64,000 nucleotides of DNA from contig NZ_JADPJL010000008.1 of NCBI RefSeq assembly GCF_023073415.1, positions 992,001-1,056,000 of the forward strand, read 5' to 3'. Each line of letters begins with the position of its first letter. The first letter of the stretch is position 1. Shown here in pieces: positions 45,745 to 54,682 of this stretch. The stretch is from Bradyrhizobium sp. 190 (GTDB lineage: Bacteria > Pseudomonadota > Alphaproteobacteria > Rhizobiales > Xanthobacteraceae). Under the pieces are notes generated by a model. That model was not told the origin of the DNA, searched no databases, and saw nothing but the letters and a program-made list of their open reading frames with translations. Position numbers and translations under genes: made by a program.

Positions 45745-46374
45745 ATGAAACGGATCCTTATAGCTGACGATCACGAAACGGTGCGATCGGGACTACGCGC
45801 CGTGTTGGAAGGGCGCGCCGGCTGGGAGGTCGTTGCTGAGGCACGCGATGGCAACGAGGCAGTCGCTGGGGCTGTGGAAAAAAGGCCTGACGTTGCCATT
45901 GTTGACTACGCGATGCCCTTTATGACGGGGGTAGAAGTTGCACGGCGCATCAGGGAACATCAGCTAACAACGGAGATACTCATTTTCACAATGCATGACT
46001 CCGAGGTGCTTGCGTTGCAGGCGTTCCGGGCAGGTGCCCGTGCATTTTTGCTGAAGTCCGATGCGAATAAAATGCTGCTCGCGGCCGTCGAGTCATTGAT
46101 AGTTCATAAGCCGTTCTACGCGGGCTCGTTCTCGAGCGAATTAAAGGGCATGGCGACTGGAAAGGGCGACCCGAACCAGGTGCTTTCGCCCCGAGAGAAG
46201 ACGATCGTTAAACTGGTTGCGGAAGGGCACAGCAATAAGGGCGTGAGCGCGATCTTGAATCTCAGCATAAAGACGACGGAGACGCATCGAGCGGCCGCTA
46301 TGCGCAAGCTTAACATAAATTCGACCGCGGGCCTGGTTCGATACGCGGTTCGTAGCAAGCTCGTGGAGGCATGA
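45745..46374 (+). CDS. NarL/LuxR-type response regulator (first copy)
   Basis: A 209-residue regulator. The receiver has the acidic pair Asp8-Asp9, phospho-acceptor Asp54 (IVDYAMP) and the conserved Lys (FLLKSDANK). The C-terminal LuxR helix-turn-helix is LSPREKTIVKLVAEGHSNKG followed by ILNLSIKTTETHRAAAMRKL. It lies 82 bases after the kinase, so it is the cognate regulator. Its sequence is strikingly close to the regulator at 46713. Confidence 0.9.
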   Translation: MKRILIADDHETVRSGLRAVLEGRAGWEVVAEARDGNEAVAGAVEKRPDVAIVDYAMPFMTGVEVARRIREHQLTTEILIFTMHDSEVLALQAFRAGARAFLLKSDANKMLLAAVESLIVHKPFYAGSFSSELKGMATGKGDPNQVLSPREKTIVKLVAEGHSNKGVSAILNLSIKTTETHRAAAMRKLNINSTAGLVRYAVRSKLVEA

Positions 46375-46712
46375 GAACGGTTCGTTCATGTGAGAAAAGC
46401 CGGTTCGCGCTGCGCAAATTCGAACACTTTGGTTCGGACGATAAATTAAGTGCTGGTTCTCCAATCGTCTCGTGAGATTGCGCTGCACGGTTTGTGCGGA
46501 TTCCGGGAGAGCTGACCAACCATATAGTGAGCCGCGGCGCCTCCAAGATGTCGAAGAGCGTTCAAGCGAGAAATCCGAATACTCATCCACCGAGTTTCAG
46601 GGTTTTGTGGGATTATCGCCAAGCAAGCCGATCAGTATGATGAGTCAGTCCTGCTGTCGCATCGCTGTCGCCGATCGCCTGGCCAGTGGCTCCAACCGAC
46701 AGGAACGTCACT
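46375..46712. other. Intergenic between paralogous regulators
   Basis: A 338-bp spacer without a recognised gene; frames are short and stop-rich. It may hold a promoter for the second regulator. Confidence 0.4.
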
Positions 46713-47348
46713 GTGAAGCAGATCCTGATTGCGGACGACCATGAAGTCGTTCGGTCCGGTCTTCGCGCGATCATCGAAACTCGCGCTGACTGGATCGTGA
46801 GCGGGGAGGCGATCGACGGCAGGGAAGCCGTTGCGTTAGCTTTGAAAATGAAGCCGGATGTAGCAATCGTCGATTACTCAATGCCGGTCATGAACGGGTT
46901 AGAGGTCAGCCGTCGAATTAGATTGCATCATCTGCACACAGAAGTGCTCATTCTCACGATGCATGAACGCGAAGATATTCTGACGGAAGCCCTTTTGGCA
47001 GGTGTGCGGGGATTCTTACTAAAGTCAGATGCGAGGAGCCACCTTATTGCGGCTATTGAAGCACTACTTGACCACCGACCATACTTCACCAGTATTTTGT
47101 TGGAGAAGTTGCTTCATGAGTATCAGTCAAACAAGAAGGACAAATCGGAGGTCTTGCTATCTTCGCGAGAACAGAGCGTTGTTCAATTGGTCGCGGAAGG
47201 ACACACCAACAAGTCCGTGGGCGCGGTTTTGAATCTCAGCGTGAAGACGGTCGAGACCCATCGCGCATCGGCAATGCGTAAGCTCAATGTTTCATCGACC
47301 GCCGAATTGGTCCGGTATGCAATTCGTACAAAATTGATCGGACTTTGA
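46713..47348 (+). CDS. NarL/LuxR-type response regulator (second copy)
   Basis: A 211-residue paralogue of the regulator at 45745: same ILIADDHE start, Asp8-Asp9, phospho-acceptor Asp54 (IVDYSMP), FLLKSDARS and LuxR motif LSSREQSVVQLVAEGHTNKS with NLSVKTVETHRASAMRKL. The start is taken as GTG 46713, where the receiver begins, with AGGA upstream; the frame opens at another GTG (46686). It probably arose by tandem duplication and could share the kinase. Confidence 0.9.
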   Translation: MKQILIADDHEVVRSGLRAIIETRADWIVSGEAIDGREAVALALKMKPDVAIVDYSMPVMNGLEVSRRIRLHHLHTEVLILTMHEREDILTEALLAGVRGFLLKSDARSHLIAAIEALLDHRPYFTSILLEKLLHEYQSNKKDKSEVLLSSREQSVVQLVAEGHTNKSVGAVLNLSVKTVETHRASAMRKLNVSSTAELVRYAIRTKLIGL

Positions 47349-47430
47349 AAGGGAGTTTTCTTTTGGCCAATTGAACCTGCACTTCCGGAGAAAGCTGTTT
47401 TGCGCGTAGAGAAGCGCCCCTCGTCATGCG

Positions 47431-47985
47431 CTATGGCGTCCTGCATATAACCGCACAACGTGCCCACGCTCGGGCAGTTGCAAACGTTCTGTGCGGCAAA
47501 AGCCCTCTGTCGTGAGGGCACTTTCCGTCCACAACGCGGTGTGTCCTGAGGCGGATATCATGCGCCACGACGCAGAGATACACGCCGGCGGCGCTGCCGG
47601 TCCCATGACCAATGTATCTTACTTTGTCGGCGCTGGGTTTCGGCGCTGGAGGAGAGTCACCCCAGGAGCTATTGGCTGAGTTACTGGCAACCAAGTTGAC
47701 CCGGGTGCAAGCCCGTTGCGCAGTACCTGGCGTAACGTTGTCCAGACATTGCAGGGCAATGGCATTGATCGCATTGTTTCTTGCCCGATCTCTCGCCTTG
47801 GCCTTTATGTATGAGGAATGGCTTCTGGCGCAGGCATTATCATCCCCCCGCCGCTCTGCCCTGCGGTTGAATTCAGTGGCAGTGAGTTCGACGCAAAAGT
47901 CGGTCGCGAATGCAGACCTGATCCCGAAGCTGACAGCGGGCGCATAAAGCGCAACAGCGGCGAGCGCAAGCGATCCGACTTTCAT
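47431..47985 (-). CDS. Exported cysteine-rich protein, unknown
   Basis: A 184-residue protein with a signal peptide (VGSLALAAVALYAPAVSFG) and eight cysteines in the mature part (31, 52, 80, 93, 138, 156, 177, 181), enough for four disulfides. The repeated spacing is not a pattern I recognise. GGGAAGCC precedes ATG 47985. It is the last recognisable gene before the right end of the island. Confidence 0.6.
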   Translation of the reverse strand: MKVGSLALAAVALYAPAVSFGIRSAFATDFCVELTATEFNRRAERRGDDNACARSHSSYIKAKARDRARNNAINAIALQCLDNVTPGTAQRACTRVNLVASNSANSSWGDSPPAPKPSADKVRYIGHGTGSAAGVYLCVVAHDIRLRTHRVVDGKCPHDRGLLPHRTFATARAWARCAVICRTP

Positions 47986-48809
47986 GGCTTCCCGGTGTCC
48001 TCGCTCCAACCGTTGTATACCGCATTCCGCAGTTTACCGCCAGAAGCCCCCCGTGCATGGGTCTGGTGCAGCAATTTTCGACGTAACAGAACTCGACGCT
48101 GATCTGGACTGTGCGGCTTCGCTCTCAAATAGCCTGCAGTGCAGAGCGTGTGAGAAGCTGCGAATTGACACGGAGGGCAGCGACGTGCTCGAATTTCGGG
48201 ATGGCATATTTGCAGACGCGGCAGCAGCGCTTGCTACCGCAACGGCGTCGGGAAACGCCGAGCTCGAAGCAGCGCTGGCAAGGCCGCGCGACGGCCGAAG
48301 CTGCCAGATGGCCGGCATGAGGAAGAGCAGGCGTTGAAATATAGCGATAGCTCGCTCGCCGATGCCGTGCGCTTTGCCAAATCGAAGATGGTTGGCGCGT
48401 ATTGCGGACTTTTGGACTGACGTCACGGCGTAAACAATCCGGTGCGTCGGCCATGAAAGGCCGCATCTCACGTGGGGATGACGCACTGGTGCGGACCGCC
48501 TTGTGAGGCCGCCAGCGCAACGATGATGCGACTGCAACTGCAGTGCACGCTGGCCTGCGAATTGCGGGCCGCAGGAGGCCGCGAGCTCGGTGTCATGTCG
48601 GCTTGCGCGCAAGCTTGTCGCCACCGCGCATCGGATGTGGGTCGATTGCACCGAGGGACAGTCAAAGGGACATTACAGCGGAGGCCGTCGAAGACAGCCA
48701 ACTACGCCCAGTGACCACCGATTGCGCGAGAAACCCTATTCTTTCCTAGCCTTATAGGAAGTTGTGGCGACGACCGGCAATGGCGGGCGAAGTGCGGCGA
48801 AGGCGGAGT
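47986..48809. other. Right end of island, no intact gene recognised
   Basis: An 824-bp stretch where an integrase gene would be expected next to the tRNA. Several frames of 70-200 codons are open but none shows tyrosine or serine recombinase motifs (R-H-R-Y or Ser nucleophile), nor any other family. The plus-strand run ending at 48419 (LKYSDSSLADAVRFAKSKM) looks protein-like but is short. It is possibly degenerate sequence. Confidence 0.45.
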
Positions 48810-48834
48810 TGGCGCGCTCGGAGAGATTCGAACT
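48810..48834. repeat. Right att-like repeat (within tRNA-Arg 3' end)
   Basis: Identical over 25 bases to 19787-19811. It covers CCA, discriminator, acceptor 3' strand, T stem 3' strand, T loop and two bases of the other T strand, the classic core of attachment sites used by tRNA-targeting integrases. Confidence 0.75.
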
Positions 48835-48886
48835 CCCGACCCTCGGAATCGAAATCCGATGCTCTATCCAGCTGAGCTACGAGCGC
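48810..48886 (-). tRNA. tRNA-Arg (anticodon UCG)
   Basis: Minus strand, 77 bases with encoded CCA. Acceptor GCGCTCG/CGAGCGC, D arm GCTCAGCTGGATAGAGC, anticodon arm TCGGA-TTTCGAT-TCCGA with anticodon TCG, variable GGGTC, T arm with TTCGAAT loop. All stems pair. It decodes CGA. The 3' end faces the putative island, and its last 25 bases are duplicated at 19787. Confidence 0.97.
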
Positions 48887-48937
48887 GTGCGGTCTGCCGA
48901 TTATCAGACTTGGCCCGGCAGGGCCAGCATCGCGAGC

Positions 48938-49195
48938 CTAGTAGCAGGGATGCCGACGGCGGTCCTGGCCGATATAGGCCGCCGCGCTCTGGCGGCAGAG
49001 GACGGTGGAGGGACCGTCGTAATAGGCGAAGGTGCCGGGTTGCAGTCCGGGGCCGTAATTGTGGAGGAAGCTGATCGGGTAGGGCAGGCCCCAATTGTGC
49101 AGGTGGTGCCGATTATGGCGGGCGTCGGCCAGGTTCGGGGCGAGCACCGCGGTCGAGAGGAGGGCGGCGGCAACGAAAAACTTCGCTTTGGTCAT
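48938..49195 (-). CDS. Small exported protein with C-terminal GQDRRRHPCY motif
   Basis: An 85-residue protein: signal peptide (AKFFVAAALLSTAVLAPNLA), then a His/Tyr-rich mature part ending LCRQSAAAYIGQDRRRHPCY. The end resembles that of the protein at 58486 (FWGEDGRRHICQ), with a shared QPGT upstream, so both belong to one family of exported proteins. CGGAG precedes ATG 49195. Function unknown. Confidence 0.7.
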   Translation of the reverse strand: MTKAKFFVAAALLSTAVLAPNLADARHNRHHLHNWGLPYPISFLHNYGPGLQPGTFAYYDGPSTVLCRQSAAAYIGQDRRRHPCY

Positions 49196-49529
49196 TTTGA
49201 TTCTCCGGAAGTCCCAGTGAAACAGTAGCAATTTCGGGCTGAGTGGATAGCCATTCGTGTGAAGAAAGCGCGTTAGAACAACAAGATAGATGCTAATCCT
49301 CTGATTCGATCGAAGCCGCGCCCCCTGACATTTTGGCCGGTCTGGTTTCGCATTCTAGGAGAAACGGGCAGAAAAGCTGCGGAAAACCACCGTAACGCGC
49401 CCATTTTTGGCCTCAAGGGATGCTTAACGAATTCCCAACACAGTCCGGCCAAAATTTTGCTGTCCGTTCCTGACTCTACGGGCCGACTTATCCCGCGTCT
49501 GACAAAGGCTAACGGTTCCCGATCGACCC
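49196..49529. other. Divergent intergenic region
   Basis: A 334-bp region between two divergent exported-protein genes; no gene or RNA recognised. Promoters for both are expected. Confidence 0.4.
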
Positions 49530-49976
49530 ATGCGCATCACGCCCCTCGCCCTGCTGTCCCTTTCGGTGCTGGTCGCGACGCCGGCGCGCGCAGACCTGCA
49601 TATTACGCGCGATCACGGCGGGTATGTCGAGGAGTACAAGGCCAAGTACAAGCGCATCCGCGACCGCAAGCAGCGGGTGATCATCGACGGCATCTGCAAT
49701 TCGGCCTGCACGCTGGTGTTCGGCATCGTGCCAATGAACAAGATCTGCGTGACGCCAAAGGCAAGCGTCGGTTTCCACCAGGCCTATTACGACAAGGCCT
49801 TCACCTTCGGCATCAAAGTCACCAGTGCGGAAGGGACGTCGGACCTGATGTCCTATTACCCGGAAACCGTGAAGGACTGGATCCGCCGCAATGGCGGGCT
49901 CACCACCGAGATGAAGAAGATCAAGAACGGCCGCGAGCTCTGGAGGATCGTCGATCCCTGCCCGGAAGAATGGTGA
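49530..49976 (+). CDS. Exported protein, possible ClpP/crotonase-like fold
   Basis: A 148-residue protein with a signal peptide (LALLSLSVLVATPARA). The segment VIIDGICNSACTLVFGIVP resembles the GxCxSACxLxxxA element in COG3904-type periplasmic proteins of the ClpP/crotonase superfamily, where the Ser would be the nucleophile. KASVGFHQAYYD and YYPETVKDWIRRNGGL fit the later part of that fold. No catalytic claim can be made. Confidence 0.7.
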   Translation: MRITPLALLSLSVLVATPARADLHITRDHGGYVEEYKAKYKRIRDRKQRVIIDGICNSACTLVFGIVPMNKICVTPKASVGFHQAYYDKAFTFGIKVTSAEGTSDLMSYYPETVKDWIRRNGGLTTEMKKIKNGRELWRIVDPCPEEW

Positions 49977-50201
49977 TCGCGTGTTGATCGCGCTTGCCGC
50001 CGCTTGGGCGGCGACGCGATCCCGGCCGGCCTGTTTTGCCTCATAGAGCAGTTTATCCGCGCGGGTGAGGACATCGCCTCCGGCATGGGCCAACCTTGAT
50101 CTCGTCTGCCTGGCCATTCCGCTCTGCTTTGAAATCGCGCAGGTCTCCCCGCGCGATCAGTGCTTGCCGCATAGCATATGATCGGGCAACAGGGGCGGCA
50201 A

Positions 50202-51077
50202 ATGACTGCCGACTTTGAAAAAATGGCCGCGCGCGCGGCGCCGGCGATCTTCGTGGTGCTCTGGAGCACGGGCTTCATCGGCACCAAATATGTGCTGAAC
50301 AGCGCCGAGCCGCTGACCTATCTCGCGATCCGCATGGCGTTTGTTGTGGGATTGATGGCGATTATCGTGGCGGTCGCGCGGCCACGCTGGCCCGATCGCA
50401 TCGGCATCGCGCACAGCGCCGTCGCCGGCATTCTGGTGCATGGAATCTATCTCGGCGGCACGGCGATCGCGATCGCGCATTCGATTCCGGCGGGGCTCTC
50501 GGCCTTGATTCCGGGCTTGCAGCCGATCCTCACCTCGACGCTCGCAAGCCGCTGGCTCGGCGAACGCGTCACGCCGCTGCAATGGAGCGGATTGCTGCTC
50601 GGGCTCGCCGGCGTCGTGCTGATCCTGCACGACAGGCCAATGGACGGGGAGGCGGGTTGGGGCTGGCTCGCCTCGGCCATATCGCTGGTCAGCATCACGC
50701 TCGGCACGCTTTACCAGCGCCGCTACTGCAGCGCGATCGACTGGCGCTCCGGCAATCTCGTGCAATACATCGCAGTGACGATTTTCTTCGGCCTCGGCGC
50801 ATGGCTGTTCGAGACCAATGTGGTGCACTGGACCACCGAATTCATGCTGGCGCTGGCCTGGCTCGCCGTGGTGCTGTCGATCGGATCGATCGGGCTGTTG
50901 TACTGGCTGATCCGCCGCTCGGCCGCGACGTCGGTGGCGAGCCTGTTCTATCTGGTCCCGGCGGTGACGTCGCTGATGGCGTATGTGCTGTTCGGCGAGA
51001 AGCTCGACGCGGTTTCGATTGTCGGCATGATCGCCTGTGCTGCCGCGGTGCTGGTGGTCAATCGCCGTTCAGTTTGA
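50202..51077 (+). CDS. EamA/DMT-family transporter
   Basis: A 291-residue protein with ten helices in two EamA repeats (IFVVLWSTGFIGTKYVLN; WGWLASAISLVSITLGTLYQ), typical of drug/metabolite exporters such as amino-acid exporters. ATG 50202 follows AGGGG; an earlier ATG at 50178 has no ribosome site. Substrate unknown. Confidence 0.87.
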   Translation: MTADFEKMAARAAPAIFVVLWSTGFIGTKYVLNSAEPLTYLAIRMAFVVGLMAIIVAVARPRWPDRIGIAHSAVAGILVHGIYLGGTAIAIAHSIPAGLSALIPGLQPILTSTLASRWLGERVTPLQWSGLLLGLAGVVLILHDRPMDGEAGWGWLASAISLVSITLGTLYQRRYCSAIDWRSGNLVQYIAVTIFFGLGAWLFETNVVHWTTEFMLALAWLAVVLSIGSIGLLYWLIRRSAATSVASLFYLVPAVTSLMAYVLFGEKLDAVSIVGMIACAAAVLVVNRRSV

Positions 51078-51208
51078 GGTAGAGTCCATGGCGCACGCAC
51101 ACGTATAAATTTCACATATCTCCCAATAACTTGCCGAGGGTTGTGCCCATTAAGGCGATCGTAAGCAAAACGGGTCAGATTAGGCCCGATTTTGGGGGAT
51201 TTCTCGTT

Positions 51209-52945
51209 ATGACTACGCAATCCATTGGAAAGTTCTTGCCGGCGCTCAAGTTGCGGCTTGGCACCAAGGCCGTCATCTCGGCCATTCTCCTGATTGCGGT
51301 AAATACCGCGCTGGTGGTGGGGGCGGCCCATTGGTCGCTGACTAACGAATTTGGCGACAGGGCGCTGCGGGACATCGAAGTCAACCTGCGCACGCTGGGC
51401 CTGGCGTTTGCCGAGACCTACAGCGACGCCAAGATCACCCTCAAGGACGGGGCTGTCGCCCGCGCCGAAATCGCCAAGATGCCCGAGTTCAAGGACCACG
51501 CGATCGTCGATCGAGCAGTCGGCTATACCGGCGGCAACGCGACCCTGTTCGTCTATGATGACGCCAGCAACCAGTTCGTCCGCCGCACCACCAACGTCAA
51601 GAAGGAGAACGGCGACCGCGCCGTCGGCACCCAGCTCGCCCCCGACCACCCCGGACAGGCGGTGGTGCGCCGCGGCGAGGCCTATAAGGGACCGGCGACG
51701 CTGTTCGGCAAGACGTTCATGACGGCTTACTACCCGATCATGAATCCGGCCGGAAAGGTGGTCGGACTTCTCTATGTCGGCATTCCGATGGCGCACTACG
51801 AGACCATGCTGTCGCGTGCCATCCAGAACATGGCGATCGCCGCCGGCATCGCTGCGCTGCTGGTGATGCTGCTGACCATGGTGCTGGTGCGCCGGGTGAC
51901 CAAGCCGCTGACCTCGGTCACGGCTTCGCTCACCGCGATCGCCAACGGCAACGCCGATATCGAGATCGATTGCGAAGATCGCATGGACGAGATCGGCGAG
52001 ATCGCGCGTACCCTCGCAGTCTTCAAGAACAACTCGGTCGAACGCCGGCGTATGCGCGACGAGCAGATCGCGGCGTCCGCCGCGGCCGTCGAGCAACGCA
52101 AAGCCGAATTGCGCGGCTTCGTCGACGAATTCCAGACCAGCGTTGGCGGGGTCATCGACAAGGTGCACAACTCTTCCAGCGAATTCGAGCGTATCGCGCG
52201 GCAGCTCACTGAGACCGCGCGGACCACCGCCGGGCTCTCCGGCAAGTCGGCCGGTGCTTCCGAAACCGCATCCGAGCATGTCCGCACCGCGGCGACCGCC
52301 TCGGACGAACTTTCCAGCTCGATCGCCGAAATCACCCGCCGGGTTCAGGAATCGAACGGGATCGCGGCGGACGCCGTCAAGCAGGCAGCCGCCACCGACC
52401 AGCGCATCAACGAATTGTCGGAAGCGGGCGCCCGGATCGGCGACGTGGTGAAACTGATTACCTCGATTGCCGAGCAGACCAATCTGCTGGCGCTCAACGC
52501 CACCATCGAGGCGGCGCGGGCAGGTGACGCCGGCCGCGGCTTTGCGGTGGTGGCACAGGAGGTCAAGAGCCTCGCCGGCCAGACCGCGAAGGCGACCGAG
52601 GAGATCTCCAGCCAGATCGGCAACATGCAGCTTGCGACCGAAGAGTCGGTCAGCGCCATCAAGGCGATCGGCCAGACCATCGAACGCATCAGCGATATCG
52701 CCACCTCGATCTCGGCGGCGGTCGAGCAGCAGCGCGGCGCGACCCAGAACATCGCCCAGAGCGTTCGCGCAGCGGCGAGCGGCACGGCCGATGTCGCGGC
52801 CAACATCCGCAACGCCGCGCAGGGCGCTGACGAGACCGGCGAGACGTCGAGCCGAATGTTTGTGTCCGCACAGAATCTGTCGAGCGAGAGCCTGCACCTG
52901 AAGGCCGAGGTCGAGAAATTCCTCGACCGCGTCCGCGCCGCCTGA
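51209..52945 (+). CDS. Methyl-accepting chemotaxis protein with single-Cache sensor
   Basis: A 578-residue chemoreceptor. Helix 1 ([20 protein letters not shown]), a periplasmic Cache-type domain (about 55-195; [33 protein letters not shown]), helix 2 ([18 protein letters not shown]), HAMP, then the signalling domain with the hairpin tip ([35 protein letters not shown]). No CheB/CheR pentapeptide is seen at the C-terminus. GGGGG precedes the ATG. The ligand is probably a small organic molecule, as is typical of Cache domains. Confidence 0.92.
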   Translation: MTTQSIGKFLPALKLRLGTKAVISAILLIAVNTALVVGAAHWSLTNEFGDRALRDIEVNLRTLGLAFAETYSDAKITLKDGAVARAEIAKMPEFKDHAIVDRAVGYTGGNATLFVYDDASNQFVRRTTNVKKENGDRAVGTQLAPDHPGQAVVRRGEAYKGPATLFGKTFMTAYYPIMNPAGKVVGLLYVGIPMAHYETMLSRAIQNMAIAAGIAALLVMLLTMVLVRRVTKPLTSVTASLTAIANGNADIEIDCEDRMDEIGEIARTLAVFKNNSVERRRMRDEQIAASAAAVEQRKAELRGFVDEFQTSVGGVIDKVHNSSSEFERIARQLTETARTTAGLSGKSAGASETASEHVRTAATASDELSSSIAEITRRVQESNGIAADAVKQAAATDQRINELSEAGARIGDVVKLITSIAEQTNLLALNATIEAARAGDAGRGFAVVAQEVKSLAGQTAKATEEISSQIGNMQLATEESVSAIKAIGQTIERISDIATSISAAVEQQRGATQNIAQSVRAAASGTADVAANIRNAAQGADETGETSSRMFVSAQNLSSESLHLKAEVEKFLDRVRAA

Positions 52946-53056
52946 CGGAAGCGTCACGGCGGCGGAGCCCGCCGCCCGTGAAACCGGAAGCCTCCACGTT
53001 CGTAGTTCGCCTATACTGCGAACGATTGCTCCTCGTTTGCGGGGTGGAGGGCTTCC

Positions 53057-53452
53057 GTGAACCGATACGCCGCGCTCTATCTGGTGACGCTGTTCGTCAT
53101 CGTTCCCCTTGATTTTCTATTCCTTGGCGTGGTCGCCAAGGATTTCTTCACCTCCCAGGTCGGCAACATGCTGGGCGAGATCAAGCTCGCACCCGCGGTC
53201 CTGTTCTATCTGCTCTACGTCGTGGGTATCGTGATCTTCGTCAGCGGCGGGCAGGGCGCTACCTGGCAATCGACGCTGCTGTATGGCGCGTTGTTCGGCT
53301 TCTTTTGCTATGCGACCTTCGACCTGACCTCGCTGGCGCTGCTCAAGCATTGGAGCTGGCCGGTCGCTATCGTCGACATCGCGTGGGGCGCATTCGTGAC
53401 GGCGGTCTCGTCGACCGCCGGATTGCTCGTGGCGAATTGGGTTAGCTCGTAG
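53057..53452 (+). CDS. DUF2177 membrane protein
   Basis: A 131-residue four-helix protein of the DUF2177 family: ALYLVTLFVIVPLDFLFLGV, FYLLYVVGIVIFVSGG, GALFGFFCYATFDLTSLALL and VDIAWGAFVTAVSSTAGLL. It starts with GTG (53057) behind GGAGG. Function unknown. Confidence 0.88.
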   Translation: MNRYAALYLVTLFVIVPLDFLFLGVVAKDFFTSQVGNMLGEIKLAPAVLFYLLYVVGIVIFVSGGQGATWQSTLLYGALFGFFCYATFDLTSLALLKHWSWPVAIVDIAWGAFVTAVSSTAGLLVANWVSS

Positions 53453-53529
53453 GGTGGGCAAAGCGTAGCGTGCCCACCACTACTTGCGTCGCTCTTGATG
53501 GTGGGCACGCTACGCTTTGCCCATCCTAC
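53449..53529. repeat. Intergenic inverted repeat
   Basis: Arms of 31 bases: GTAGGGTGGGCAAAGCGTAG... at 53449-53479 and its near-perfect complement at 53499-53529, with a 19-base loop. A related half copy lies at 55957-55989. It lies between convergent genes, so it may also serve as a bidirectional terminator. Confidence 0.85.
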
Positions 53530-53544
53530 GAAGCGGCTACGCCA

Positions 53545-54204
53545 TCATTTGGGCTGCGGCACGATCCGGATGTAGGGCTTCGGCGCCTTCCAGCCGGCCG
53601 GATAGATCGTCTTCGCCTCGTCGTCGCTGACGGAGCCCGCGATGATGACGTCCTCACCCTGTTTCCAGTCGGCGGGCGTCGCGACGCGATGCTTGGCCGT
53701 CATCTGCAGGGAGTCGATGACACGCAGGATTTCCGCGAAATTGCGCCCCGTGGTCATCGGATAGACCAGCACCAGCTTGATCTTCTTGTCCGGCCCGATG
53801 ATGAAGACGTTGCGGACGGTCTGATTGTCGGCGGGCGTGCGCGTGAGCGGATCGCCCGACGTTGAGGCCGGCAGCATGTCGTAGAGCTTGGAGACGTTGA
53901 AATCGATATCGCCGATCATCGGATAGTTCGGTGCGGCACCTTGCGTCTCCTTGATGTCCTCGGACCATTTCGAGTGCCTGTCGACGGGATCGACGCTCAG
54001 GCCCATCAGCTTGACGCCGCGCTTGTCGAATTCCGGCTTCAACTTCGCGAGAGCGCCGAGTTCGGTGGTGCAAACCGGCGTGAAATCCTTCGGGTGCGAG
54101 AACAAAAGCGCCCAGTCATTGCCGATCCAGTCGTGGAATTTGATCTTTCCCTCGGTGGTCTGAGCTTCGAAATCGGGGGCTACTGCGCCAATCTGGAGTG
54201 CCAT
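53545..54204 (-). CDS. 1-Cys peroxiredoxin (Prx6 type)
   Basis: A 219-residue peroxidase with the Prx motif HPKDFTPVCTTE; Cys45 is the only cysteine in the protein, so it is a 1-Cys enzyme. The long C-terminal domain (after about 150; TPADWKQGEDVIIAG, YPAGWKAPKPYIRIVPQ) is typical of Prx6. It reduces peroxides with an external thiol. Confidence 0.95.
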   Translation of the reverse strand: MALQIGAVAPDFEAQTTEGKIKFHDWIGNDWALLFSHPKDFTPVCTTELGALAKLKPEFDKRGVKLMGLSVDPVDRHSKWSEDIKETQGAAPNYPMIGDIDFNVSKLYDMLPASTSGDPLTRTPADNQTVRNVFIIGPDKKIKLVLVYPMTTGRNFAEILRVIDSLQMTAKHRVATPADWKQGEDVIIAGSVSDDEAKTIYPAGWKAPKPYIRIVPQPK

Positions 54205-54682
54205 GGTTTCACCTCATCTCATTAAAGTTACAGGAGAATTCGTCTTCAACATTATAGGAGTGTGAAGCGGTTAAGTGAACCGGTTAGCGCAAAAGGTGAG
54301 ATCCTTCTCCGCAAGCCCGGAACTCCTAGCATCTTCTTTTGATCCGCGCCTCTGCGACGAAAAGAACCCGTTTGCTTCCGCATTCGACGCGGGGTGAGAG
54401 AGGTTCTAGCGCTATCTTTTTGTTTGATCGCAATGTTTTCAACGCTGTTCCGCTTTTCTGCCCTCTCTGCCCCGATATTGCCTTTTATCGCCCGCATCAG
54501 GCCGGGCCTTTTGCACCCGGGTATGCGTTGAGGGTGCCTTGGCCTGAACCGTGACCGGCATCACAGCGACCAATTGGCAACCATGTAAAAATCAGGGAAT
54601 GCGAGTTTCGAATCGTTAACCGCTCGTTCATGCCCCGTATGGAAATGCTGGACCTGAAAAAAAGAAATTGAGAAGTGCAATT
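54205..54682. other. Intergenic, no gene seen
   Basis: A 478-bp region between divergent genes (peroxiredoxin on minus, unknown protein on plus). Frames are short. It should hold both promoters; no OxyR- or Ecf-type site was evident by eye. Confidence 0.4.

Larger units (their letters stand above)
19787..48834. mobile_element. Putative 29-kb genomic island integrated in tRNA-Arg(UCG)
   Basis: It is bounded by the 25-bp direct repeat at 19787-19811 and 48810-48834. The intact tRNA is at the right end, with its 3' end pointing into the element, and the lone 3' fragment is at the left, as expected for tyrosine-recombinase islands. The cargo is urease with urea and nickel uptake, carbonic anhydrase, an Mrp antiporter, an RND pump and a two-component system. 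No integrase or excisionase gene was found, so the element is either no longer mobile or was moved by an enzyme since lost. Confidence 0.6.

Noticed and set aside
19787..48834. Prophage or conjugative element
   Set aside because: No structural phage gene, relaxase, type IV secretion or replication gene was seen, so only an integrated island of unknown mobility is claimed.
48764..49228. 154-codon plus-strand frame over the tRNA
   Set aside because: Its start reads ARSERFELPTLGIEI, a known artefact of translating the tRNA-Arg complement; it overlaps the tRNA and an exported-protein gene.
50948..52957. 669-codon minus-strand open frame
   Set aside because: Antisense to the chemoreceptor gene; no domain or ribosome site.
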